64,000 nt of DNA, taken from positions 9,171,340-9,235,339 of the forward strand of contig NC_091142.1 of assembly GCF_041381155.1 (NCBI RefSeq), given 5' to 3'. This stretch comes from Argopecten irradians (lineage: Eukaryota > Mollusca > Bivalvia > Pectinida > Pectinidae). How positions within the stretch are numbered: the stretch's first letter is position 1; each line of letters starts with the position of its first letter. Below the pieces are notes generated by a model, which was given only the letters and a program-made list of their open reading frames with translations, did not search any database and was not told the DNA's origin. Positions 45,713 to 56,715 of this stretch are shown here, one piece after another. Position numbers and translations under genes: made by a program.

Positions 45713-46527
45713 CTTACGTTAAAGTAAACAATAGCTGTATAGCTGTGTCCACCGTCCAAATTTATAATTGTATACGTAACATGTGATCAACGCATGCGAC
45801 ATGTGTGCATCCGACGTATTGAGATTAAAGTCTGATTGACATTTAAACTGTTTTAATAAAACAAATACAATAACGTTATCTTAACTTACCATGTTTGAGT
45901 TGGACAGGTATTTTAACTGTCCTGTATACGTTCAATCATTATTAATTTGTTTGTGTTAGGTTTTTAGTATTTACATTCTCCATTTTTCCCCGAATAATAA
46001 CATTGATATTTTTTTCTTTCCCTGTAAATTTACTAAGAAACTCTACTAACATCTACAAACTGATTTACATGCAATCCGTTCCTAACCAATACTTTACTCG
46101 AGTGTTAATGATTTTAAACCTGCTTAATAATATCCAATATAACTATTTATTTCATTTTTTCAGAACGAAATATAATCTATAGTGGTGAAAATATATGTAA
46201 ATAACACTTTTGATATTTTCATTCAATATTGACCAAACAGAACACAGCATTTACAGTGAAAATATCGTTTTGGTGGGAATATCTTTTCCCCCCAAATATC
46301 CAACCAAAAGTACATATTACGTGCATATTTCCTATTTATGCTTCATTTTAATTGTTTGGGCATAAATGTCTAAATATTTTGCATTAGATTATTTTATGTT
46401 ATTTTTCCTCGAAATTTGTGTCCAATGTGTGAAACTAAATTGGTATGCGGGACACTCGCGACTGATTGAAATACATGTACTGGTGTCAATTGGTCTAATT
46501 TAGAACTAAAATAGCGATGTAAAATGT
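45713..46527. other. Intergenic, nothing recognised
   Basis: AT-rich sequence without repeat or gene signal I can name. Confidence 0.5.
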
Positions 46528-46675
46528 AATAAGAAGAATATTCCTTGTTTCTTGATGAAAGTAAAATTTCATTTCGTGAGGTGGAAACGTTGGTATTTTT
46601 CACTCGTGCTTTCCACCTCACTCGATAAAATATACCCGATATTCATCAAGAAACAAGGTATATCCTTTGCTTATT
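46528..46675. repeat. Long imperfect palindrome
   Basis: Outer arms CCTTGTTTCTTGATGAA and complement; inner arms GTGAGGTGGAAA and complement; centre near 46590-46605. Confidence 0.8.
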
Positions 46676-47914
46676 GAAAAGTTTGTATGAAAAAATCTTT
46701 GTATATAGAAACCGTAATTCAAACCCGATGATATCAAAATTAACATTATGATCACAAATGTCAATCCAATATGAAGAAAATACAATGACTTATCTCTGTT
46801 GCTTTTTCAAATTTATGGAATGACATGCTAAAGATAACTTGAAAAATATTTTATTCTCTTACCTAAGTGAAGAGAGAGGGTTTCGCCTGGTGACGTATTC
46901 AGGAAATAATTCCATGGAGAGGAGATTACGTAGGAGGGGGAGGGGATGGTCACGCGAGTGGGCCAAGGCCTAACCGGGGACTCTGACGAATATTTTAGAA
47001 GAAAACGCATTCTTGGCTTTTTAAAACCATATTCCATCATTTTTTCAGAATTTAATTTCTGTGTGTTATTTAAAACAGATAACTTGGGCCCGCAAATTAG
47101 GATAAATCACAACCATAAATATAACCGAACGCTTTAACAGAAAGACAACATTTTAAAATATGTCACTCCCAACTTAGCCAAACCTACGCCAATAACGTGT
47201 CGGTGTTAAACAAATCGTCATAACTCTCTTACTTCAGGAGCTTTTGAGATATTGATTATACCTGCTAAAACTAGAGATAACAAATCATATTTTGTGTTCG
47301 TACAAGATTTTCATTTAATAATGCATTTTTCCGTAATTTATATTTTGGTTGCCATGATAACATTTTTACGCAACAAAAATAATTATTTGATACCAATTCT
47401 GGCCACGTCCTCTTTTGAAATTAATATGAAAGCTAAAAGATTACTAAGTCTGTTTCTAAATTAAACTTTCTGTAGTTGAAGCAAGACAGGTGAAACACGA
47501 ATTTTAGCATTTTCAAAAATCATCGGTTTTTAATGTTGTTGGTTACCATGGTAACATTCAAAATTGAATTGAAAGTATGGCATTCAATAAAAATTTTAAC
47601 CCTTCTGCAATAATAGACTTGATGATCAGGTTGATAAATGGACATCTAATAACTTTCGATTTCTTAAGTTTTCTTAAGAAACTTTAACTTTTCAATTCAT
47701 GTGAAAACATTATTTTTCTTACACAATTTGAAAAGGTTGTAATCTGAAGTTTTTAAATATATATGTGTTGATTACCACAAAAGCAAAAGGGTGAAAAATC
47801 ACTTTGAAAGAAAATGTCGGATTTTCGGAACTCTGCTAAAAATTCTTGGGAGTTAAGGGGTTAAAGAATATGTTTATTTTCGAAAAAGGTCCCTTCCAAA
47901 TACCGTAATTATTT
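46676..47914. other. Intergenic, nothing recognised
   Basis: AT-rich; no supported gene. Confidence 0.5.
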
Positions 47915-48071
47915 AAGGATTAAAGTCTCTTTCTGGTGGTTCTATCGAAGGATAAAGTTGAGTAGGGTATCGATATTTGGAATGGACCGCGAAGCGGTCC
48001 ATGAAACAAATATCGATACCCTACTCAACTTTATCCTTCGATAGAACCACCAGAAAGAGACTTTAATCCTT
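47915..48071. repeat. Perfect palindrome with 64-bp arms and nested hairpin
   Basis: Arms 47915-47978 and 48008-48071 are exact complements (AAGGATTAAAGTCTCTTTCT at the outer end). The 29-nt loop contains a second hairpin TGGACCGC-GAA-GCGGTCCA. A related fragment is at about 49340-49375. Confidence 0.95.
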
Positions 48072-49600
48072 ATATTTACAGTCTTAACTATTATTTTCAC
48101 AGCACAAAATTTACACTTAATAGTGTTTATGGCATTTATAAGACTAAAATTGGATTATATCGTTTGGTTCCGACAGGCATTTAGAACAGCCACTCGAAGT
48201 GGCGGAAATTCCCGCCAATTTATCAATGAACATACAAATAAAATGAGTTCCGTCTGATGAAGCATATATCTGGGGTTTTCCCGGTATGAAACTATAAATC
48301 GTTTTATTTATCTGTTGTTAAAAACACCATGGTGCAAAGCAGTTTGGTTTTAATCTTTTACTTCGTATGATTACACACGCTTACACAATTCATAACGTGG
48401 CAGGATATTTAACGTAGTTGTGACGCGGCGTCCGATTCAAACTGCCTGTGTCAAGGAGGTGTGACAAACAGAGAGTTTCTTCAATTTTGGGATCACTTGA
48501 GTTCTACTTAATCAGTTCACGTTTGAAATTACTTGAATACACGGATGTTTACATAGTTCCATGTCATCATTTCCGGATTTTGGAGATTTTCAAATGTATC
48601 GTACGTCGTTTCGAGGAACATGTACAAACACAGGTAGGCCCACTACTGCAAACGTTTACCGCTCTCAAAATGTTAGCTTATATTTATATTGTTGTTTCAA
48701 ACACTTCAATAAATATTAGAGATATCTATTACAAGTATTGTAAAGCTACAATTGTAGGATTCAGTTTCATTGATATTTCGAAACACCCAAACGTACATTC
48801 AATGTGTATGTTAGGCCTACTCTCGCCGATTCACAGTAGATAACGTACAGGACTTGTCTGTCCACCGAGATGAACAAAAATGCATTGTCGTGCTAGGTCG
48901 TTTTGGTTAAACTTATCCAACTCAAAGACTGATGTTGTCCTGACATATCTTATCTATTTGCGTACAACCAAAGCTGTTAAAAATACAAATAGATGTATAC
49001 TACATATTGTAGCGAACAACACAGACTCACCGTCACACACTCACCGACACACAACATGTAAACATTGCGACGTCATCAGAATGTGCAAAACTGTACATTG
49101 TACAACATTGTTTATTTATCATACGCACGGAAGCATTGCTCAAAGAGGTACGGTAGTAACATAAACAATGGAACTTTTCTACATTTGTATTTACACACGT
49201 ACATGTATGTGTTCAAACCTATTTTGATACCTGTACATGTTCATCGAACGTACGTTCGGTACTGAAAACACCAAAAGTTTCTGATTTGGACCATCATAAA
49301 TTAATCCGCGCGGCTCCAAATCGCGCGTGACATACTCAATCTATCGAGAAATAAAGTTGAGTAGCCTTTGGTTGAAATCAACGGGTTTTATACTATCAAT
49401 TCACCACTGACTGTAAATATTAAAGAATTAATCAATAAAATACAATTACAAAGAATATCAACATCAACGAACCCTTCAGAGATCGTTATTATAGATAAAA
49501 TACAGGACACATTCATATGAAATCATTATTATTTAACTCTTTAGTGATCGTCATTATCTACAAAAAAGAAGACAATTCCAAAGAAAATTATTATCACCAG
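48072..49600. other. Intergenic with unassigned open frames
   Basis: Open frames of 131 and 94 codons (48448-48843, 48880-49164) lack a recognisable domain or splice partners. CAATCTATCGAGAAATAAAG near 49335 is related to the palindrome at 47915. Confidence 0.4.
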
Positions 49601-49601
49601 A

Positions 49602-49795
49602 GCCGCGGTGGCCGAGTGCTTGATGCTCCTACATATTGCCACAAATCCTCCACCTCTGGGTCGCAAGTTCAAATCCAATGTGGAGAAGCTGCCAGTTACT
49701 GATAGAAGGAGGAGGGTTTTTCTCCGGATACTCTGGATTTTCTACATCTTCCTTGATGTCCTTGGTTGTTAATAGAACGTTAAACCAACCAATCA
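49602..49795 (+). mobile_element. tRNA-derived SINE, diverged copy 3
   Basis: GCCGCGGTGGCCGAGTGCTT head, CAAGTTCAAATCC box B, body with GGGTTTTTCTCCGG and AGAACGTTAAACC end. Plus orientation. Confidence 0.85.
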
Positions 49796-51565
49796 AACTG
49801 TTTGAACACGTGAACTCCGAAATGATAGGCTAACAGTGCCTTTAATAAAATGTCCTCGTAGGAAAAACTCCCAGTTATCTTCGTACATTTATGGGGGAAT
49901 GCCAAGTGTCTGCTGTGCTGTTAACAGATGATTTACCATACCTGTCTTGCCCGGCCTGATGTTTGGTACAGACATTTACACATTGAAGGCAATGAAAAGA
50001 CCATCGATCTCACCAAACGGAGAAGTCTTTCACAGATATATAACAGATTTACAGCCTCCATTTCATTTTGCTGTTAAATGTTTTTAACCTAATGGAGCGC
50101 AAAAACTCTGCCATACCGCACAATAATGCCCTGGAAGTAGAGTGTAAAAGGTAACATATAAAACATAGGTGGAGGTTGTGTCTACTCCGAATAACCACGA
50201 ATATTACTACATGCAGCACCAATAGAGATTATTTCATTCTTCAAATGTTATTTCGACCATTTTATTTGAACTCTTCTTTTTTAATATAGTATTGTATGTA
50301 TTTGAGCAAAGGCCTGAACCCAGTATTACAACATTCTGTAGTAACTTTAAGGAGGTAAGCATTACAGAAGGTACTGAAACATCTTAAGTTAAGTAACTTT
50401 CCTTGAAATCTTTAATGGTTTCCTATGGAGAACTTTAAGATAAGAAATTATTGAAATTGAAGGAATGTTCGTGAAACTGGGCCCTAGTCAGTTACAATAA
50501 AAAGGAAAATATCATAGGAAAATTTACAAAAATGTGTATTTCCATTTTTTTCGCGTTGGATCGTCAAATGTCAAACCTCAAATCTGATGTTTACCACAAT
50601 GAGATTGTAAGTATAACCTATGAATACATGTCTGATGGATATGACATTAGACTGATAATGCATTATAATTACCACCACGCTCGAGGCTTTCGTCACTTTG
50701 TAAGAGTTAAGTAACTATGACTATCTAATATAAACCCTAAGATGACTTGGATTCCTTGTCAGAGTACTGTGACGACACGTACCTGGTTATCTAGACATAT
50801 TGATATCTCTTTCAGTGCCGTTAAGTGGTTTTAAAGGCCGACCAGCATATCTTGTGAATGTCCTTTACCATCCTTTGGGTTTAAAAACTTCAGTTAGAGA
50901 TGTGTTCATTGGTAATTTTCATTCTTCACGAAAAACATTTCTTTTTTTTATAATATATTTTCATATTGGAATAAGATCTTAGCATTAGACAATGTTGTTT
51001 TTTTTCTTCAAATAAATACAAATGATTGATAATTCATTACTTAAACTACAAATGTTCTTGAAAATTTTGGTAATCAACGAAAACTTCTTATACAACCCCA
51101 GAAAATAACAAAAGTAATTATATTTTCGAAGTTAGTAAATTGGGGTTAGTATGCAGGAATACATCTTTAAATAAAAAAATCATATCTCATGAAAATAAAT
51201 AAATTATTATTTTCTTGCTCATGACGAAATGTCCGTTTCCTCAAATAAAAAAATTGGAGTGCTGCCTTGGGCGAAATTTTGATATAAGTATTCATAGTGT
51301 TGGACATCTTAAAATTATTCATTGATTCTTTTTTAATGTGTGCGTCCCGGATGCAGCCTGGACCCCCGTCGAGTGCCTCTTTATGACATATGTATATAAC
51401 AAGGCCTAGACCTATTGGTGATAACATTACTAGTGGATGGGCCTTCCTCAAAGGTAACGTATATTGAACACTTTATTGATGATAGTAGCATTAAATAGCT
51501 GTGTAGTTTCTTGATGACATTGATACATACCTGAACTTCTTACCGTGATAACAGTGTAAACAAAC
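49796..51565. other. Intergenic, nothing recognised
   Basis: AT-rich; no gene or named repeat. Confidence 0.5.
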
Positions 51566-51584
51566 ATGGCCGATGGATATTATG
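51566..51584 (+). CDS. Candidate orphan first coding exon
   Basis: ATGGCCGATGGATATTATG followed by GTAAGT, in good start context (AAACATGG). An acceptor TTTTCATTACAG at 51778-51789 is in matching phase and opens about 47 codons, but nothing recognisable follows. Confidence 0.25.
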
Positions 51585-51589
51585 GTAAG

Positions 51590-52704
51590 TAACTGATGTT
51601 GTTAACTTGTTTTTATAATAATTTCATTTTTCAAATGTTTTATACATAGAGTAAGTTGGAACACATATGGAGTACATATACATGTTAAAAAACACATATT
51701 CCTACATGCACGGACACAGCTAATTCAGTCTTCTTGTACTTCATCACTTCGATGACAACACACTATTGACACATTTATTTTCATTACAGATGGTATTATC
51801 AAGTTGACCAATATAGTTTGTATCCCATCAATTCTCTTAATAACGTCAATGACGAACATTTCAAGTCAAAACTACCTCATGGAGGGTTGTTTTTGTTTGG
51901 TTCCGTCTTAATCGAGAGTGATGATCCTTTAAATAACTGCTGAATTTTAGTAGTTGAGGAAATTGTGGATTCTGAAGAAATTCTATTGTGGAAAGTCATA
52001 ATCCTGAACCAGGTATAGCAAAAGTACTCAAACAAGATGGTAGCCAAATGATGACTTGATCAGTTCATTTCCCAGACGAAAGCTTTGTAGCCGAAAATTT
52101 AGAGCAGAGTTAGTTAAAATTATGAATAGTGTAAAGTACTATCGTATTCGTAAATGTAGTAAAAATGCCTGTCTAAAAGGAATTATGTTTCAATTCTTCA
52201 ACCTCAGAGCATATACAAGCATGATATATCGCATTGTGTCGTTATATAAGACGCAATAGAAAAATGTTTTTGTAAGACACGGAGCAGAGTGAAATGATAA
52301 ATGATAATTTTACTTAAAGCAAGTGGGAGATAGAAGTATCTACTAAACAATCTAGATGAGGGCTCAATCGTAACTGGTTTTCATAATCAGGCCTCAGCAA
52401 ACATTGGCGCAATGTAACATTAAAAGAAAAGTTTTATCCTAGTTTTTGTGTCTTAACCAGAATTGCATTAAGTGTAAAAATGACAAATTGCAGTTGTGAT
52501 AATTCTAGTCTGTTAACCATGCCTATGCATAATTTTTTTTCCAGTTTGCCTATGATATAGCGAGAATCCATGACTCCCTAGCGTGATTATATAGTGTTCG
52601 ATCCCATTGTTTCCTTGTCTCACGTATTGTTTTATTTTTTAATTCTACGACTCTTTATTATGATGGTCTGATCTCCCTTTTAGACGACTTTAATCTTGCT
52701 ATAT
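51590..52704. other. Intergenic, nothing firm
   Basis: Apart from the possible acceptor at 51789, no supported feature. Confidence 0.4.
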
Positions 52705-52998
52705 TTGAGTACTCCAAGGGTTCCAATCACTTATGATCTCTACACCCTTAGACTATCTCATTTTAAAATTGGAGACAACAGAACAGGTAATTTAGTCGTT
52801 TGATGTACATCAAAAGAGCCGTATAGGTTGGCTGTGTATCTTTGATGTCGGGCGTCGCTCTATCTGTAATCTCCAAAGGACTTTGCAGGCCTTTGATTGG
52901 TTCAGCTGTTTTCCGCTGAGCTGCATCCAATTTTGCTATGAGATAGTCCAGGGACGTAGAAATTGTAAGTGATCGGAACCCTTGGAGTATCGAGGATG
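52705..52998. mobile_element. CTCCAGGGG-family MITE, copy 3
   Basis: Left end GAGTACTCCAAGGGTTCCAA, right end complement (CTTGGAGTATCGAGGATG). The interior is inverted relative to copy 2 (TGATGTACATCAAAAGAG). Confidence 0.75.
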
Positions 52999-53908
52999 AT
53001 TTGACTATATAATTCAACTATAGACACATTTTATATAATCTACGTAATCTTACATTTTAATTTAGGTTGAACGATTGTTATAGTGGTCTTAGGAACGTGG
53101 ATTGATTACAATCGATTTTCTTGTTGTTCCAATAAATGTAACACCATCGTCCATTTTTTATTTGATGAATTTAGACAACTTAGAAGAAAAAAACTTTGTG
53201 TTTCCTTGTGATAGCGAATCTTTACCTAAATGGATGTAATGAGTTACTATCAATGTGCTTTTATTGCCATTGTTGTAACAAAACATGGATATCCATGCAC
53301 TACAGCGATGCATCTTTTAGAGAAAACAGATTTTAAAATACAACTGTATACAATTGTCGAAAATTCAGTTATATAAAATTTCTAATAAATGTGTAAATAT
53401 GTCTCCAAAATAACACAGTATATTTTATGAAGGCTGTACAAAATTCAACATGAAGCATTATCGGTTATATTCTTTTGAAATTGGGGACAATAAATAAGTC
53501 ATTAATTTTATCACCTTGAGAAAGTTAGACCTTGTATCTAAAGCCGCCATAAAACATATACCTGTAAACACCTGTACAGTGTCGTAGGATAGGGCGGCTA
53601 AACCGACCCAGGTTTACACAGAAAACAAATTTGCACCGATCAATAAAAATGGAGGATGTCTTTTATATGGTAACTGTGTATCAAATTGATCAAAAGAACT
53701 GTAATATATAAGTGTCATACGTCAGTATAGAAACGTCCCATTAGCACGACGATAAAAACTGAATACACTGGGCTAGACATATTGTAGATGTAATACATAC
53801 CTAAAGTATGCATAGTTTCTCAACTTCATTGAATAAAAGATGGCGATGGAATTCGAAGCATCTGGTCAGTATTAAACATACATGTCACTCATGTCTTCTT
53901 ATAAACCT
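52999..53908. other. Intergenic, nothing recognised
   Basis: AT-rich; no supported feature. Confidence 0.5.
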
Positions 53909-54210
53909 CATCCTTGATAATCCAGGGGTTACTGTTACTGTCGTTATATCCACCCCTTGGATCATAGGTACCTGGCTCGTTTTAAAAAAAAAATGACATG
54001 TTGTAGTACATAATATCTCATATAAAATATGAACTACAACATGTCATCTTTTAAACGAGACAGGTTCCTATGCCTGGATTGTCTCATAATAAAACTGAAG
54101 GCATTTCCAGAGAACAAATATTAATGTACATCAAAGGACTAAATGACCGGTTCTGTTGCCTCCTGTTTAACTATGAGATATTAATAGTAACCCCTGGAGT
54201 ATCGAGGATG
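53909..54210. mobile_element. CTCCAGGGG-family MITE, copy 4, with nested palindrome
   Basis: Ends CATCCTTGATAATCCAGGGG and complement (CCCCTGGAGTATCGAGGATG). A foldback at 53964-54071 with arms ATGACATGTTGTAGT and complement sits inside. Confidence 0.8.
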
Positions 54211-55038
54211 GATGAAATTGAAGCCAATGCCATGCTGTTTCGTGAACGTCATTCAGAAATAAAAATTTTTACAGGGGGTGATAAAATACGATCGGTAGAG
54301 TAATAGTTATTGATCTCGACTAAAAAACACACATTCCACATTTGTAGTTATTTATGACGGCATAGGTGTTTTTCTAAAGGGTTGGATATATTCCAAAATC
54401 ACGAAGCGTTTTAAAAAGATGATGTCAGACTCGCATACAGTAATGCATATTTTCTGAATGCTTACAACATTACTGACAAAATGTTGTGTTAATAATAGAT
54501 CAGTGTTTATAATTAATTTAAGTTGAAACTGATACATCCCTACCATGACAAGTTCACTTGACTGGTTTTATATATTGATTGATAATACAATGATGATATA
54601 TATAATTAGATTGAGATTGACCGTTTTATTACAAGCTATATGCATGTTACTATGTATAAAACAATAGCTTTTATTTTACGTGTACGTAATACAATACTTA
54701 CACTAAAACAAATCAAATATTGGTATACAAATGTATCACATAAATATTGTTTCACTTTTTTGTTCAGCATTACAAATGAGAAGCGACTAAGGTGCGGTAC
54801 AAATCTTGCCATCTTGTCCTAACATTAGTTCCGTATTTGTCGATGACATTTGTATAGTACATCATCCGTCAAAGAGGTGAATACTCTTTTAAATTTCATA
54901 CCTTAGCAAAAGATAACTGTAGCGGGAAAGCAACGGGATAATTATTTAAATTCATTTAAGTGCAATTCAAAATTCAATGACAGGAAATAATCTACTTAAA
55001 CATGTTTGCTTTCTGGAAAAAATGTAAATAGTTATGTC
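54211..55038. other. Intergenic, nothing recognised
   Basis: AT-rich; no supported feature. Confidence 0.5.
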
Positions 55039-55110
55039 TTTGTTTGTTTGTTTGTGTTTTACGGTTCATCGACAGCTAAAGTCATTTAGGGTCATCCTAC
55101 ACGTCATGTA
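55039..55110 (-). mobile_element. SINE 3' fragment
   Basis: TTTGTTTGTTTGTGTTTTACG followed by CAGCTAAAGTCATTTAGGGTC and CACGTCATGTAG, matching the tail and 3' body of the SINEs at 33235 and 34422. Confidence 0.6.
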
Positions 55111-55481
55111 GCAGTTTAAACGTTTAAAATACAGAAGATAAGTAATGATTGTATCTAAATGATTAGGATAAGACATAGGCAAGTAGGAACTAAAAAACAC
55201 AGATTGTAAATTTTGATTTTATAAAATAGATATAAAAAATTGTATTGGATAAAATAGTAAAACACATGAGAAAACTCATGCACAATATTGTTGTAACGAT
55301 AAAAATATTGAGTTGATACGATAATAAAATCGGAAAACATTTATATCTTACTAAAAATACCGATTTCCTTGAGATAATAGTTATGTAACTGTGGTTTGTA
55401 GTCACTTATTAATTGAGTAGCTGCGCTCTTCACAGAATTTGTCGTACATTCACTCAGAGAGATCATTTTGCATTTCATGCA

Positions 55482-55519
55482 TGGTTTTTTTTTTGTTTTT
55501 TTTTTTTTTTTTTTTTTTA
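55482..55519. repeat. Poly-T tract
   Basis: Nearly uninterrupted T run. Confidence 0.9.
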
Positions 55520-56104
55520 AATAAAACTTAATTTAAGAGAACATCAGTATAAGAAACACAATTCGCTATCAGTCTATTATGTGATATTATGGCTGATATC
55601 ATCTTGAACCTTATTTATCCTGTGTTTAGTTGATAGGAGGTGTTGTTTCTATGCATATTCTGAATTCATTAAATGTACCATTGCTCCCTAAATATAGCTT
55701 TGGATTCTAAACCATTCGTAGTGAACGATTCCGATACCTGTTTTAAAAACAGAATCACATCTAACCCGTAATATCAATTAAGTTCACACTTTATTAATAT
55801 CGCCATTACATGTCGACATCTATCAAAACATACAAAGTAAAACTGCTCAATTCTTAATAATCACGTATTTTGTAATGGAATATTGATCTTAATAAGCTAA
55901 ATTGACTTCTCTCCAACCATAAGCCCTCTTGTGTAGCGACAGTTTGGATTGCTTCCTTTTCTTTTTTCCCCGATTTGGCATGGACAATTCTGAAAGGGGG
56001 GAAGGGGCAGAGTTTGTTTGTTTATTTGTTTCATTAAATTAATGCCCTATGTCATATGGTGTGAATCGTGTATAAAGTGCGTGGTGCGTGTTTTGGGAGA
56101 CTGT

Positions 56105-56309
56105 GGTATATTCGTGACATGTCTTCTTGTATAGTGGAACTACTGAAGCATACTGTCAAAGATACCAAGCAACGCAACCCACTCGGTCACATTATACTGA
56201 CAATGGTCGAACAAGTCGTCCTAGAGTACTATTTGCTCTTTTGGTGCAACAGGAGTGGAGTTATTCTCTCCCATTGCTGACATATGTCAGGAGACCAGTT
56301 TATCTGTAA
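56105..56309 (+). pseudogene. Possible Tc1-like transposase helix-turn-helix fragment
   Basis: One frame reads CQRYQATQPTRSHYTDNGRT then SRPRV, close to the RYQAT...GR..RPRV pattern of Tc1-type DNA-binding domains. The frame is short and the rest of the transposase is missing. Confidence 0.35.
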
Positions 56310-56468
56310 ATAGGTATCCAAAATCGTAACATATCATCATCTCATTTTAACTCAATTATGCTCCTATCAATGCTTGATTTATCATTACATGAGTAATGAA
56401 ATTGGTTTCATTTTTTTATTTATAAAATACTTTCATTGTTTAGAAATGTGAAGACATGAGAAACCAGA

Positions 56469-56715
56469 ATGGCCTTCTTGCCTGCTATTTTGGTAGTACT
56501 AATCGTGTCAGGGGAGGTAACTCCGTACACAAGGTGTGGAAACGAAACCCAGAACTTTGTGGGCTACACATACCTGACAGATACTGTGACGTCAGAGAAA
56601 TTATGGTCTCACTGTAAGTTTCCTAATCCAAAGTATGACGCGGCGTTGTGTGGGATAGATCGATCCACCGATCAGCATTACGTGTGTGATCCAGACAGAC
56701 TTATTACGTCACAAG
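56469..56715 (+). CDS. Gene 3 exon 1 (signal peptide)
   Basis: 82 codons plus one base; donor ACAAG/GTAGGT, duplicated 24 nt downstream. Confidence 0.87.

Noticed and set aside
48448-48843. 131-codon frame
   Set aside because: No domain, no splice partner, composition like the surroundings.
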